Of a stretch of 64,000 nucleotides of DNA, positions 1 through 10,512 are shown piece by piece (position 1 is the stretch's first letter; each line of letters begins with the position of its first letter). The notes below the pieces were generated by a model. The model had not been told where the DNA came from. It made no database searches and saw nothing but the letters and a program-made list of their open reading frames with translations. Source of the stretch: Rhizobiaceae bacterium (lineage in GTDB: Bacteria; Pseudomonadota; Alphaproteobacteria; Rhizobiales; Rhizobiaceae); NCBI GenBank assembly GCA_027483885.1, contig JAIXTO010000124.1:1-64000 (forward strand), in the 5' to 3' direction. Both the position numbers and the translations under genes were made by a program.

Positions 1-162
1 GGCCAGCTCGGCCTGCCACCGATGGGCGCTCCCGGTGGCGCATCGCCGCAAATTCCGGGCCTCACCCTGCCGCCATTGGGCACCCCCGGCCAACCGCCAG
101 CAGTCCCTGCCCCGGCAGCACCGGCGCAGCCCGACCTCAGCCAGCCGCCTGTCATCAAGTAA
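1..162 (+). CDS. 3' end of a proline-rich protein (partial)
   Basis: The first 53 codons of frame 1 are open and end at TAA (160-162). The visible C-terminus is low-complexity, rich in Pro, Gly, Ala and Gln, with repeated P-P-x-G and P-A-x-P patterns, and ends in Val-Ile-Lys. Such a tail is probably disordered and could belong to a secreted or envelope protein. The gene starts outside the window, so the catalytic or structural part is not visible and I cannot name the family. A strong hairpin follows directly, which supports this as a true gene end. Function unknown. Confidence 0.55.
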   Translation, partial: GQLGLPPMGAPGGASPQIPGLTLPPLGTPGQPPAVPAPAAPAQPDLSQPPVIK

Positions 163-170
163 GCAAACAA

Positions 171-196
171 AAAGCCCCGGAGAAATCCGGGGCTTT
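171..196. terminator. Bidirectional intrinsic terminator
   Basis: A 10-bp perfect stem, AAAGCCCCGG pairing with CCGGGGCTTT around the loop AGAAAT. The A-run on one side and T-run on the other let it work in both directions. It lies between two convergent genes: the proline-rich gene ending at 162 and the TRAP binding-protein gene ending at 220. Confidence 0.85.
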
Positions 197-219
197 CCTT
201 ATTTGTCTCGGCTGAAGGC

Positions 220-1416
<1,197 letters not shown>

Positions 1417-1619
1417 TCAAGCTTTAGTCTATGAGACTTTGGCATCACGGCAGCAATGCGGCGCGACCGGCCTTTCCATCAAAATCAGCAGTTTAGCCTA
1501 TTCTTCGCGGCCGATATCGGCCACTGCCCCAATTTGGCCAGCCACTGCGCCGAGAAGTTGACTTTGAAGCCGTTCTCGGCTCTCAAATAGACATCACCAA
1601 GAGATCTTCCGGACAGACC

Positions 1620-2390
1620 ATGACCAAGCCGATCGTTGCCGTTCCCGCCGACATCCGAACTCTCGATGGCGCCGTCTGGCACGCCGCCCAGCATCAATAT
1701 GTCCGCGCCGCACTGAACGCAGCCGGGGTGATGTCGCTGATCGTTCCGGCTTTCGAGAAGGGCTATGATATCGACGCCGTGCTCGACCGTGTCGATGGCG
1801 TGCTGGTTTCCGGCTCGGCGAGCAATGTCCACCCCTCGCTCTACGGCGCCGAGGCGAAAGAAAGCGACGGCCCGTTCGACCCGGCGCGCGATGCCACCAG
1901 CCTGCCGCTGATCCGCCGCGCCATCGACCGCGGCATCCCGCTGCTGGCCATCTGCCGCGGCATCCAGGAACTGAACGTCGCGCTCGGCGGCTCTCTCGCC
2001 GGCGAGATCCAGGAACAGCCGGGCATCTGGGATCACCGCAAGCCAGACGGCGTCGACCGTGACGGCATGTATGCGATCCGCCAGAGCGTCTTCGTCAAGG
2101 AAGGCTCCTGCATCGCCGGGATCATCGGTTCCGGCGAGGTTCAGGTAAACTCGCTGCACCGCCAAGCGATCGCCAAGACGGCGCCGCGGCTGCAGGTCGA
2201 GGCATTGGCCGAAGACGGCACGGTCGAAGCCGTCTCCGTCATCGATGCCAAGGCCTTCGCCGTCGGCGTTCAATGGCATCCGGAGTATTGGGCCGAAACC
2301 GACAAGCCCTCGAACCAGATCTTCGAAGCTTTCGGCGATGCGGTGCGCGACTATGTCGCCGCGCGGACCGCCTCAAAGGCAATCGCCTAG
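1620..2390 (+). CDS. Gamma-glutamyl-GABA hydrolase-like amidotransferase (peptidase C26)
   Basis: A 256-aa class-I glutamine amidotransferase-fold hydrolase like PuuD, which releases GABA from gamma-glutamyl-GABA in putrescine breakdown. The nucleophile elbow LLAICRGIQELN places Cys at 112, and VQWHPE supplies His220 and Glu222, so the Cys-His-Glu triad is complete. Length fits the family. It stands alone on the plus strand; its TAG stop overlaps the TAG stop of the convergent dehydrogenase gene in the shared sequence CTAG. No other putrescine-pathway gene is beside it, so the exact substrate is inferred only from the family. Confidence 0.85.
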   Translation: MTKPIVAVPADIRTLDGAVWHAAQHQYVRAALNAAGVMSLIVPAFEKGYDIDAVLDRVDGVLVSGSASNVHPSLYGAEAKESDGPFDPARDATSLPLIRRAIDRGIPLLAICRGIQELNVALGGSLAGEIQEQPGIWDHRKPDGVDRDGMYAIRQSVFVKEGSCIAGIIGSGEVQVNSLHRQAIAKTAPRLQVEALAEDGTVEAVSVIDAKAFAVGVQWHPEYWAETDKPSNQIFEAFGDAVRDYVAARTASKAIA

Positions 2391-3349
2391 GATTTGACGG
2401 GCGTTTCCGGTACCGGCGTCAGCGGCGCCCCCTGCTGGAACCAACTGATCAGATTATCGGCTACCAGATCGGCCATGGCATTGCGCGTCGGCACCGAACC
2501 GGAGGCCAGATGCGGCAGCAGCACGGTGTTCGGCAGCGCGATCAGTCCGGCGGGCACATTCGGCTCGTCGTAGAAGACGTCGAGACCGGCTGCGCCGATC
2601 GTGCCGCTCTTCAGCGCCGAGAACAACGCCTCCTCATCCACACTCCAGCCGCGGCCGACATTGATGAAAATCCCGTCGGCCCCAAGCGCTGAAAGGATGT
2701 CGGCATCGATGATCTTGTGCGTCGAAGGCGTCTTCGGAACGATGGCGATCAGCGTGTCGACGGCAACCGCCAGCTCCTTCAGCGACGGGTAATAGTCGTA
2801 GGCGACATCAGGATTGCGCGTGCGTGTATGGTAGCTGATCTTGACTTTGAACGGCTCCAGCCGCGCGGCGATTTCCTGGCCGATGCGGCCAAGGCCGAAC
2901 ATGCCGACATGCCGGCCTTTCAGCGAAAAGCGCGATAGCGGATAGTTCACGCCGGGCTTCCAGTTGCCGTCGCGCAGCCAGTTTTCGGCACGCGGGAATT
3001 CGCGGGCGGTGTTGAGCAGCAGCGCCAGCGCCGTATCGGCAACTTCGTCGTTCAGCACGTCGGGCGTGTTGGTCACGACGATATTCTTCGACGCCGCGTG
3101 CTTCACATCGACGCCATCATAGCCGACACCGAAGCTCGAGATCACCTCGACCGCAGGCAGCCGGTCGATGTCTTCAGCCTTGATCAAACCCGATACCGCC
3201 ACACCGCGAATGCGCGCCGCCGTCTCCGCATCGATCGCGAGCGCGCCATGCGCATCGCGTTCGGCCGTGATCAGCTCGAAATGCTCCCGCAGCCTGGCGG
3301 GAACGCGTTCGTGTATCTTCCCGGGAACGAGAATGGCGATGCGGGACAT
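2387..3349 (-). CDS. D-isomer-specific 2-hydroxyacid dehydrogenase
   Basis: A 320-aa NAD(P)H-dependent oxidoreductase of the glyoxylate/hydroxypyruvate reductase type. The Rossmann motif GLGRIG is at residues 152-157. The catalytic set is complete: Arg233 (NVGRG), Glu262 (YDEP) and His280 (LLPHLASG). The family reduces 2-oxoacids to D-2-hydroxyacids; members with GLGRIG and this spacing often act on glyoxylate, hydroxypyruvate or 2-ketogluconate. It follows the LacI-type regulator gene by 15 bp on the same strand with an AGAGGAAAAG ribosome-binding site, so the two are likely cotranscribed, which suggests a sugar-acid substrate. Its stop overlaps the convergent C26 gene. Confidence 0.88.
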   Translation of the reverse strand: MSRIAILVPGKIHERVPARLREHFELITAERDAHGALAIDAETAARIRGVAVSGLIKAEDIDRLPAVEVISSFGVGYDGVDVKHAASKNIVVTNTPDVLNDEVADTALALLLNTAREFPRAENWLRDGNWKPGVNYPLSRFSLKGRHVGMFGLGRIGQEIAARLEPFKVKISYHTRTRNPDVAYDYYPSLKELAVAVDTLIAIVPKTPSTHKIIDADILSALGADGIFINVGRGWSVDEEALFSALKSGTIGAAGLDVFYDEPNVPAGLIALPNTVLLPHLASGSVPTRNAMADLVADNLISWFQQGAPLTPVPETPVKS

Positions 3350-3364
3350 GGCTTTTCCTCTTGA

Positions 3365-4387
3365 TTACGTGCGGGGTCTGTAGGGGCTGGTCGACTGGCG
3401 GATCCGCATCTCAGGCTTGATGAGATGGATGCCATCGGGTTCGTGACTGCCGGCAAGACGGTCAAGCAGCGCGCGCGCTGCAAGCCGTCCGACTTCGGCC
3501 TGGCCGTTCCAGACGGTGGTCAGCGCCGGCGTTGCAATTGATGCTTCCTCAAGATCGTCATAGCCGGTTACCGAGATATCGCCGCCGGGGACGAGTCCGG
3601 CGCGGGCGATACCGTTCATCAGGCCGATGGCGACGAGGTCGTTCCAGCAGACGGCAGCCGTCGGCTTCTGCGGCAGCGACAGGAAGTGAACGGCAGCTTC
3701 GAAACCGCCCTGCTTCGAACGCGGGCCCGGAATGCGAAGGTTCGGATCGACCTCGATCCCTGCCTTGCGCAGCGCATTGACATAGCCCTGGTAGCGGTCG
3801 CGGCCGGTCGAGGTCTGGTCCGTACCGCCGATCATCGCGATCGAGCGGTGGCCGAGGCCGATCAGATGGTTGGTGGCAAGCGAGATGCCGTAGCTGTCGT
3901 CGCCGCGATAGGTCGGCAGATCCATCACGTCCATCGAACGGGCGACGAGGATCGCCGGCATGCCGTTGTCCTCGGTCAGCTGCAGGTCTTCGGGTGGCGT
4001 GCCGATCGCCGGCGACATGATCACGCCATCGCCGCCGAGCTGCAGCAGCGTCTCGATGAAAGTCCGCTGCTTCTCGACCGAGTCATAGTGATTGGAGAGA
4101 ATGAAGGTGTGGCGGCTGCGGTCGAGCTCGCTCTCGATCGCCTTCAGGATTTCCCCGTAGAACGGGTTCATGATGTCGTGAACGACGACACCGATGATGC
4201 CCGATCGCGAGGTGCGAAGGCTGGCGGCGCGGCGGTTGTAGATATAGCCGAGCGCTCGCGCCTGTTCCTTGATCTTGTCCCGGGTACTGCCCGCAACGAG
4301 CGGGCTGTCGCGTAAGGCGAGAGAGACGGTTGCCGTTGAAATACCGAGTGTTTCGGCAATCGTCGAAAGCTTGATCTTCTGAGCCAC
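3365..4387 (-). CDS. LacI-family transcriptional regulator
   Basis: A 340-aa repressor with the N-terminal LacI helix-turn-helix (KLSTIAETLGISTATVSLAL, about residues 6-25), hinge helix and a periplasmic-binding-like effector domain (HDIMNPFYGEILKAIE, GVIMSPAIGTPP, GYDDLEEASIATPALTTV). The effector is probably a sugar or sugar acid. It sits 15 bp upstream of the 2-hydroxyacid dehydrogenase gene and probably controls that operon, including itself. The region upstream (4388-4506) is AT-rich and holds the 10-bp palindrome TTTAATTAAA at 4457-4466, a possible operator or promoter element. Confidence 0.88.
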   Translation of the reverse strand: MAQKIKLSTIAETLGISTATVSLALRDSPLVAGSTRDKIKEQARALGYIYNRRAASLRTSRSGIIGVVVHDIMNPFYGEILKAIESELDRSRHTFILSNHYDSVEKQRTFIETLLQLGGDGVIMSPAIGTPPEDLQLTEDNGMPAILVARSMDVMDLPTYRGDDSYGISLATNHLIGLGHRSIAMIGGTDQTSTGRDRYQGYVNALRKAGIEVDPNLRIPGPRSKQGGFEAAVHFLSLPQKPTAAVCWNDLVAIGLMNGIARAGLVPGGDISVTGYDDLEEASIATPALTTVWNGQAEVGRLAARALLDRLAGSHEPDGIHLIKPEMRIRQSTSPYRPRT

Positions 4388-4506
4388 GCATCCTCCCCAG
4401 GCAACGCGCTAGATATGGAGCGCTTGTGCGAACGGGTAAGCGCGCTCCTTAAAATATTTAATTAAAAGATTAAACGCAGGGAGGCAAACCTAAATTTCAA
4501 TAGATC

Positions 4507-5019
4507 TCAGTTTTCGTCCGGCTCTTCGAAATGCGCCGCTTCAGCCTGCAGATTGCTGTCGATCGCCTTCAGCAGCCGCACGAGATTGCGGATCTCCTTG
4601 TCGGAAAAGGCCTGCGTCGCCATCCCGTCGCAACGCGATGCGGCGGTCTCGATCGACTGCACGCTGCCGCGGCCGAGCTCCGTCAGATAGACCTTGGTCA
4701 GGCGCGCGTCCTCCGCATCCGGCTTGCGCTCGACGAAACCCTGCGCCTCCATGCGTCCGATCGTCCGCGTCATCGTCGGCGCCTTGACGCCGAGGCGCTG
4801 GGCAAGCCCGCCGGCGGTCATGCCATCCGTTTCCGAAAGCGAAAGAATGACGCCGTCCTGCCCGGCATAGAGACCGCTCTCCAGAAGATTACGGGACAGC
4901 ACTGTGCGCATCGAGCGCGCCGCCTGCGTCAGGGCGGGCGAGAGATCGGCAAGCGTATATTCGGTCTGGTCCTTCTTCTTGGACTTGTTTTTCTTACCGT
5001 CTTTGTGCTTCTTGCCCAT
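4507..5019 (-). CDS. MarR-family transcriptional regulator
   Basis: A winged-helix regulator of the MarR type, 170 aa from the chosen ATG at 5019. That start has an AAAGGGA ribosome-binding site about six bases upstream; in-frame starts at 5025, 5043 and 5082 lack a comparable one. The N-terminus is a lysine-rich stretch (GKKHKDGKKNKSKKKD), probably disordered and able to contact DNA. The core shows the MarR DNA-binding helix (AGGLAQRLGVKAPTMTRTIGRM) and wing (ERKPDAEDARLTKVYLTELG). It is divergent from the creatininase-family gene, about 70 bp away, and may regulate it. The ligand is not evident. Confidence 0.85.
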   Translation of the reverse strand: MGKKHKDGKKNKSKKKDQTEYTLADLSPALTQAARSMRTVLSRNLLESGLYAGQDGVILSLSETDGMTAGGLAQRLGVKAPTMTRTIGRMEAQGFVERKPDAEDARLTKVYLTELGRGSVQSIETAASRCDGMATQAFSDKEIRNLVRLLKAIDSNLQAEAAHFEEPDEN

Positions 5020-5091
5020 CGCCATCCCTTTGATCTTCTGCATTATGACATTGCGCAGCTTCACGTCATAAACAAGGGGCATTGAAACCGC

Positions 5092-5883
5092 ATGACAGTC
5101 CCCTCTCTAAACTTCGCGGAAAACGATCCGTCGCTCACGTCTGACGAAAGAAAGGGCTGGATTGCCGTGCTGCCGCTTGGCGCCTATGAGCAGCATGGGC
5201 CGCATCTGCCTTTCGACACCGATACCCTGATCGCCGAAGGCATTGTCGAGCGCCTCAAAGCAGCGCTGCCGCCGGGCCTTCCCGTGACCTTCCTTCCCGC
5301 CGAGCCGATCGGCTATTCGATAGAGCATATGGACGTCGAAGGCACGAAGACGCTGACCTATGGCGAGGCGATCCATCGCTGGCTGGGCATATCGGGGATG
5401 TTGCATGATCTCGGCATCCGCAAGCTGGTTCTGCTCAACGCCCATGGCGGCAACTCGCCGCTGACGGCAATCGTTTCGACCGAGGCCCGTGTCCACTTCA
5501 ACATGCTGGCGGTGGCAACCAGCTGGACACGCTTCGGCGTGCCCGATGGCGTGATTGCGCCCGAGGCGAAGGCGATCGACATTCATGGCGGCGATATCGA
5601 GACATCGGTGATGCTGGCTCTGCACCCAGGCAAGGTGAAGATGCAGAAAGCCGCCGATTTCCCGTCGCGCCAAAGCGAATTCGCCAGCCGCTTCAAGCAT
5701 CTGCGCGCCTATGGTCCGCACGCTTTCGGATGGAAGATGTCCGATCTCAGCGCGAAAGGCGTGGCGGGCAATGCTTCGGCCGCGACGGCAGAAAAAGGCG
5801 AGGCACTGGTCGCCCACGCCGTTAAAGGCCTGATCGAGCTGCTGCAGGATATCGATGCCTTCGACGCATCCGAACTTGGCTGA
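5092..5883 (+). CDS. Creatininase-family metal-dependent amidohydrolase
   Basis: A 263-aa protein of the creatinine amidohydrolase fold. Metal-ligand motifs are present: Glu33 and His35 in GAYEQHGPHLP, Asp44 in FDTDT, His118 in LLNAHGGNS, and His165/Glu170 in DIHGGDIETS. Members hydrolyse cyclic amides (creatinine, cyclic ureas, formamidopyrimidines) or act in cofactor biosynthesis, so a specific substrate cannot be assigned. It is divergent from the MarR regulator, a layout suggesting local control. No creatine- or hydantoin-pathway genes are nearby. Confidence 0.82.
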   Translation: MTVPSLNFAENDPSLTSDERKGWIAVLPLGAYEQHGPHLPFDTDTLIAEGIVERLKAALPPGLPVTFLPAEPIGYSIEHMDVEGTKTLTYGEAIHRWLGISGMLHDLGIRKLVLLNAHGGNSPLTAIVSTEARVHFNMLAVATSWTRFGVPDGVIAPEAKAIDIHGGDIETSVMLALHPGKVKMQKAADFPSRQSEFASRFKHLRAYGPHAFGWKMSDLSAKGVAGNASAATAEKGEALVAHAVKGLIELLQDIDAFDASELG

Positions 5884-5901
5884 GGCGCAGCAGCGGCAGA
5901 A

Positions 5902-5921
5902 TGTGATCTTATAACATTATA
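5902..5921. promoter_or_regulatory. Candidate Zur (zinc uptake regulator) operator
   Basis: TGTGATCTTATAACATTATA is an imperfect palindrome centred on TTATAA, with 7 of 10 positions matching between arms. It resembles alphaproteobacterial Zur boxes built around TGTTATAACA. It lies just upstream of the -35 box of the CobW-type gene, a well-known class of Zur target. The match is by eye. Confidence 0.55.
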
Positions 5922-5928
5922 AAACCCT

Positions 5929-5957
5929 TTGAACTGCCGCTCCCAACTCCTTATATG
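5929..5957 (+). promoter_or_regulatory. Predicted sigma-70 promoter of the cobW-like gene
   Basis: TTGAAC (5929-5934), a 17-base spacer, then TATATG (5952-5957). Both hexamers are close to consensus with ideal spacing. The predicted start leaves about 45 bases of leader before the ATG at 6011. The candidate Zur box ends eight bases upstream of the -35 hexamer. Confidence 0.5.
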
Positions 5958-6010
5958 AAACCGACCGTTTTTAGCCCCCGCGGCCGCACGCCCATTTCTT
6001 CGAGGTTCTC

Positions 6011-7147
6011 ATGACCGACGCAATCTCCACCCAGCAGAAGCCCATTCCCGTCACCGTGCTCACCGGTTATCTCGGTGCCGGCAAGACGACGCTGCTGAAC
6101 CGCATCCTGTCCGAAAATCACGGCAAGAAATATGCTGTCATCGTCAACGAATTCGGCGAGATCGGCATCGACAACGACCTGATCGTCGAGTCCGACGAAG
6201 AGATCTACGAGATGAACAACGGCTGTGTCTGTTGCACAGTGCGCGGTGACCTGATCCGCGTCGTCGAAGGCCTGATGCGCCGCCCCGGCCGTTTCGACGG
6301 CATCATCGTGGAAACGACCGGCCTTGCCGATCCGGTGCCGGTGGCGCAGACCTTCTTCATGGATGAGGACGTGCGCGCCAAGACCGAGCTTGATGCCGTG
6401 GTGGCGCTGGTCGATGCGAAACACCTGCCGCTGCGCCTCAAGGACAGCCGCGAAGCCGAAGACCAGATCGCCTTTGCCGATGTCGTCGTCGTCAACAAGA
6501 CCGATCTCGTGACGCCGGAAGAACTGGCTGTGATCGAGGATATCGTTCGCGCCATCAATCCGACGGCCCGCATCTACAAGACAACCCGCTCGGGCGTCGA
6601 TCTTTCCCGCGTGCTGGATCAGGGGGCGTTCAACCTGGAACGGGCGCTGGAAAACGATCCGCACTTCCTCGAACATGGCCACGAAGACCATGTCTGCGGC
6701 CCTGACTGCGATCATCATGACCATGATCACGACCACCATGGACATGACCACGATCATCATCACGATCACGACCACGGGCACGATCATGGACACGACCATC
6801 ATCATGGTCACGATCACGGCCATGCCGTTGCATCCGCCATTCATGACGTGACGGTGAAATCCATCTCGCTGCGCGGCGGCGAAATGAACCCGGATCGCTT
6901 TTTCCCCTGGATCCAGAAGATCACCCAGACGGACGGGCCGAACATCCTGCGCCTCAAGGGCATCATCGCCTTCAAGGGTGATGAGGAGCGGTATGTGGTT
7001 CAGGGCGTCCACATGATAATCGAGGGTGATCACCAGCGGGCCTGGAAGGACGGCGAAAAGCGCGAAAGCCGGTTGGTCTTCATCGGCCGTGATCTCGACC
7101 GCGCAAAGATCGAACAGAGCTTCTTTGCCTGCCAGGCGACGGCCTGA
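6011..7147 (+). CDS. CobW/ZNG1-type G3E GTPase, zinc metallochaperone
   Basis: A 378-aa GTPase of the COG0523 family. Walker A is GYLGAGKTT (19-27), the metal-binding CxCC motif is in NGCVCC (Cys72, 74, 75), followed by ETTGLADP and the guanine-specificity motif NKTD (162-165). A histidine/aspartate-rich segment covers about residues 222-271, then the C-terminal CobW_C domain. Family members load or traffic zinc, especially under starvation; the His-rich linker supports metal buffering. A candidate Zur box and good promoter lie upstream. A WD40-repeat gene follows 73 bp downstream on the same strand and is probably cotranscribed. Cobalamin synthesis genes are absent nearby, which favours a zinc role over CobW proper. 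Confidence 0.88.
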   Translation: MTDAISTQQKPIPVTVLTGYLGAGKTTLLNRILSENHGKKYAVIVNEFGEIGIDNDLIVESDEEIYEMNNGCVCCTVRGDLIRVVEGLMRRPGRFDGIIVETTGLADPVPVAQTFFMDEDVRAKTELDAVVALVDAKHLPLRLKDSREAEDQIAFADVVVVNKTDLVTPEELAVIEDIVRAINPTARIYKTTRSGVDLSRVLDQGAFNLERALENDPHFLEHGHEDHVCGPDCDHHDHDHDHHGHDHDHHHDHDHGHDHGHDHHHGHDHGHAVASAIHDVTVKSISLRGGEMNPDRFFPWIQKITQTDGPNILRLKGIIAFKGDEERYVVQGVHMIIEGDHQRAWKDGEKRESRLVFIGRDLDRAKIEQSFFACQATA

Positions 7148-7220
7148 CCCCCTGCCGGGTGAAGCGGTCTTCGGGCCGCTTTGCCCCGGAAAGCAAGATG
7201 TCCACCAGAAAGACTGCCTG

Positions 7221-8207
7221 ATGCCCACCGTTGCCCCGCTCGATCTCGATGGCCATGTCATCGCCACGCATTTTCTCGGCGATGTCCCCTTCTTTGCAAC
7301 CGCTGCCGGCGAAATCCGTCGGCTGGACGGGGGCGAAAAGGTGACAGAGGCCCATAACGGCCTTCTGACCTGCATCCGCGATCCGTTCAGTGTCAGCCTG
7401 ATCACCGGCGGCGAGGATGGCAAGGTCATGCGCATCGCAGCCGATGGCAGCGCAACGCTTGTCGCCGAAGCGCCGCGCAAGTGGGTGACGGTTGTGGCCG
7501 GTGGCCCGCAGGGGGCTGTCGCCTATGCCTATGGCAAGGGGAGCACGGTTGTGCTGGCTGATGGCACGGTGAAGGAATTTGCCGAGGAGCGCACGGTAGA
7601 GGCGCTGGCCTTTGCACCGAAGGGCCTGCGCATTGCCGCGGCCCGCTACAATGGCGTTTCGCTGCATTGGGTGGCCACGACCTCTGCGGCTGTCGATCTG
7701 GAGTGGAAGGGCGCCCATAACGGCGTCACCTTCTCGCCGGACGGCAAGTTCGTCGTGACCCAGATGCAGGAAAACGCCCTGCATGGCTGGAAGCTGGACG
7801 GAAAGCCCGGCGAAGCCCGTCACATGCGCATGACCGGTTATCCGGTCAAGGTGAAATCGCTGTCCTGGTCGGCCAAGGGCAAGTGGCTTGCCTCCTCCGG
7901 CGCGCCGGCGGCCATCGTCTGGCCATTTTCCGGCAAGGACGGCCCGATGGGCAAGGCACCGCTGGAGCTTGGCACGCGCGCCAATATCATGGCCACCTGC
8001 GTGGCGTTTCATCCGGTGGAAGAGGTGCTGGCCATCGGTTTCATCGATGGCATGATCCTCGGTGTCCGGATCGGTGACGGCAAGGAGGCGCTGCTGCGGC
8101 GTCCCGGCAAGGGCGCCATCACCGCCATGAGCTGGAGCGGCAATGGCAAGCTGATCGCCTTCGGCTCGGAAGCCGGCGATTGCGGCATTATCGACATTTC
8201 CGCATAA
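7221..8207 (+). CDS. WD40-repeat beta-propeller protein
   Basis: A 328-aa protein with degenerate WD40-like blades along its length, for example ITGGEDGKVMRIAADGSATL, VEALAFAPKGLRIAAARYNGVSLHW, NGVTFSPDGKFVVTQMQENALHGW, VKSLSWSAKGKWLASSGA and ITAMSWSGNGKLIAFGSEAGDCGII. No signal peptide or membrane segment is visible, so it is probably a cytoplasmic scaffold. The start at 7221 is chosen because the propeller begins there; an ATG at 7198 runs into a stop at once. It follows the cobW-type GTPase, which suggests a client or partner role in zinc homeostasis, but no biochemical function is known to me. Confidence 0.85.
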   Translation: MPTVAPLDLDGHVIATHFLGDVPFFATAAGEIRRLDGGEKVTEAHNGLLTCIRDPFSVSLITGGEDGKVMRIAADGSATLVAEAPRKWVTVVAGGPQGAVAYAYGKGSTVVLADGTVKEFAEERTVEALAFAPKGLRIAAARYNGVSLHWVATTSAAVDLEWKGAHNGVTFSPDGKFVVTQMQENALHGWKLDGKPGEARHMRMTGYPVKVKSLSWSAKGKWLASSGAPAAIVWPFSGKDGPMGKAPLELGTRANIMATCVAFHPVEEVLAIGFIDGMILGVRIGDGKEALLRRPGKGAITAMSWSGNGKLIAFGSEAGDCGIIDISA

Positions 8208-8237
8208 CCGATTCGTCTGCCTCAAGGACAGGCCCTG

Positions 8238-8930
<693 letters not shown>

Positions 8931-9001
8931 GAGCAAGCAGATAGGACCGTGCCGGGGGTTCGTCCAGCCCGTCTGTCGACGCACTGGACGAAAGGAAAAA
9001 C

Positions 9002-9241
9002 TCAAAGCCAGTCGCGACCTTCTGACCCGGCCTGGCAGCCATAGGGCGGCAGCATAGTGCCGAAAGTCACGTGCAGCTTGTCGCATCCCCATTTGCGCAA
9101 AGGTCCGGGCATGCGGCTGTTGATCTCGATGCCGGTCTCGTTATAGGGGCTCTCCGTGTTGGTGACATAGCTGTACCAGCGGCTGCCGATAACGCCTGCA
9201 AAGCCGATGGCAAGGATCAGGACAAGGCGGATCAATCTCAT
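9002..9241 (-). CDS. Small membrane-anchored protein, unknown function
   Basis: A 79-aa protein with one N-terminal hydrophobic helix (LIRLVLILAIGFAGVIG) acting as signal anchor or signal peptide. The exported part contains SPYNETGIEINSRMPGPLRKWGC and ends with two more cysteine/glycine features (PPYGCQAG). The two Cys could form a disulfide in the periplasm. The pattern looks like a conserved short rhizobial protein. No function is known to me. It stands alone between the SDR and the serine hydrolase genes. Confidence 0.6.
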   Translation of the reverse strand: MRLIRLVLILAIGFAGVIGSRWYSYVTNTESPYNETGIEINSRMPGPLRKWGCDKLHVTFGTMLPPYGCQAGSEGRDWL

Positions 9242-9366
9242 ATCGATGGTCTTTCTTTATCGGACGTCTGCAGGGATGCGGTTCGCAAACCTTTGGCGTC
9301 TGCATCAGGAGCCGCCGTTAGAACGGAGAGCGCTTAACAAAACGTGTGCGGAAATCCCGCCCGCCG

Positions 9367-10410
9367 TCAGGCGGTGGCCCCGATGATCGCGGCCAGAAGA
9401 TCGTGAAGACGGTCGCGGTAACCATTGGCGGCTGATGGCGAATCGGCTTCTGACGTCATGGTGACGGTGAGCCCGCGCGACGGCACGATATACAGCATCT
9501 GCCCGCCATAACCCCAGGCGAAGCGGACATCCTCACCGCCAATGCTCTTCAAGAACCAGCAGTAGCCATAACCATCGCCGGAATACCGCGAATTTGTGCG
9601 CGGCTCGAAAGAGGTCGCCACCCAGTCTTCCGGCACCACCTGCACGCCGTCTGCCGTGCGCCCGCCGCGTCGATAGACCTCGCCAAAAGCATGAAGCGAC
9701 CGTGACGTCATGGCCATCTGGTTGCCGCCGAGATAGATGCCCTGGCGGTCGCGATCCCAGGAGCCGATGCGAAAACCGTTGATTGGCGCAAACCACGCGC
9801 GTGCAAGTGCAAGCGTCGACTGCCCGCCGACGCGGGTGAGAATGGCGGACAGAAGATGGGTGGAGGCGGTGGAATACAGCATCGGCCCGCCGGGATCCTG
9901 GACGAAATCCTGCGCAAGCGCGAAACGCACCCAGTTGCGGCTCGCAACAAACCGTCCGTAATTCGGGCCGGACAAGGGATCGAGACCCGATTGCATGGAG
10001 AGAAGATTGCCGATTGTCACGGTTGCCAGTCGCGGATCGGGATCTGCGGGAAGATCCGCCTTGAGGATTGGGGCGATAGGCTGGTCCGCTCCGTCCAGGA
10101 GGCCCTTGTCGATGGCAATGCCGACCATGGCCGACAGGATCGACTTGGAGGCGGACTTGATGTTGGTCGAGCTGTCCGGGGAATAACCATGATAGCCGCG
10201 GGCCACCAATTGCTCTCCCTGTCGCGACACCAGAACCGCCTTCAGCGGCGCCAACTCTTCGGCGCGCGCCAGCACGTCGGAGAGCGAACCGTTCGTGTGA
10301 GGACTGCCGGAAGACTGCAGCGCTTCCGGTGCGGTCTCCTCCTCGGCACGCGCGCCAGTCCCGGCAAACAGAAGAGGCAGTGCGGCAATGAAACGGCGTC
10401 TGTCCAGCAT
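9367..10410 (-). CDS. Serine hydrolase, beta-lactamase/esterase (PBP-like) fold
   Basis: A 347-aa secreted hydrolase. The start MLDRRRFIAALPLLFAGTGARA at 10410 reads as a twin-arginine-like signal with A-R-A cleavage site; the upstream in-frame extension lacks one. The S-x-x-K nucleophile motif is S86-A-S-K89, Tyr179-Ser180 (MLYSTAS) gives the Y-x-x/Y-S motif, and WGYGGQ near the C-terminus corresponds to the third motif. The fold is shared by class C beta-lactamases, D-aminopeptidases and 6-aminohexanoate-dimer hydrolases; the sequence cannot tell which. The S-A-S-K and W-G-Y-G-G-Q features are closer to the oligomer hydrolase/esterase group than to true AmpC. Confidence 0.82.
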   Translation of the reverse strand: MLDRRRFIAALPLLFAGTGARAEEETAPEALQSSGSPHTNGSLSDVLARAEELAPLKAVLVSRQGEQLVARGYHGYSPDSSTNIKSASKSILSAMVGIAIDKGLLDGADQPIAPILKADLPADPDPRLATVTIGNLLSMQSGLDPLSGPNYGRFVASRNWVRFALAQDFVQDPGGPMLYSTASTHLLSAILTRVGGQSTLALARAWFAPINGFRIGSWDRDRQGIYLGGNQMAMTSRSLHAFGEVYRRGGRTADGVQVVPEDWVATSFEPRTNSRYSGDGYGYCWFLKSIGGEDVRFAWGYGGQMLYIVPSRGLTVTMTSEADSPSAANGYRDRLHDLLAAIIGATA

Positions 10411-10512
10411 GGCCTCAAAGATAGAGCGCTTTGGGGCCGGGACCATGGCAGGGCGTGCTGTTTCACACGCTTGTGACGACGCCAGCGACAACTGCGGCCC
10501 CCATAACGGAAA

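Noticed and set aside
5951-7480. A 509-residue minus-strand frame opposite the CobW-type gene
   Set aside because: It includes a valine/methionine-rich stretch that is merely the complement of the His/Asp repeats. No promoter or domain is visible.
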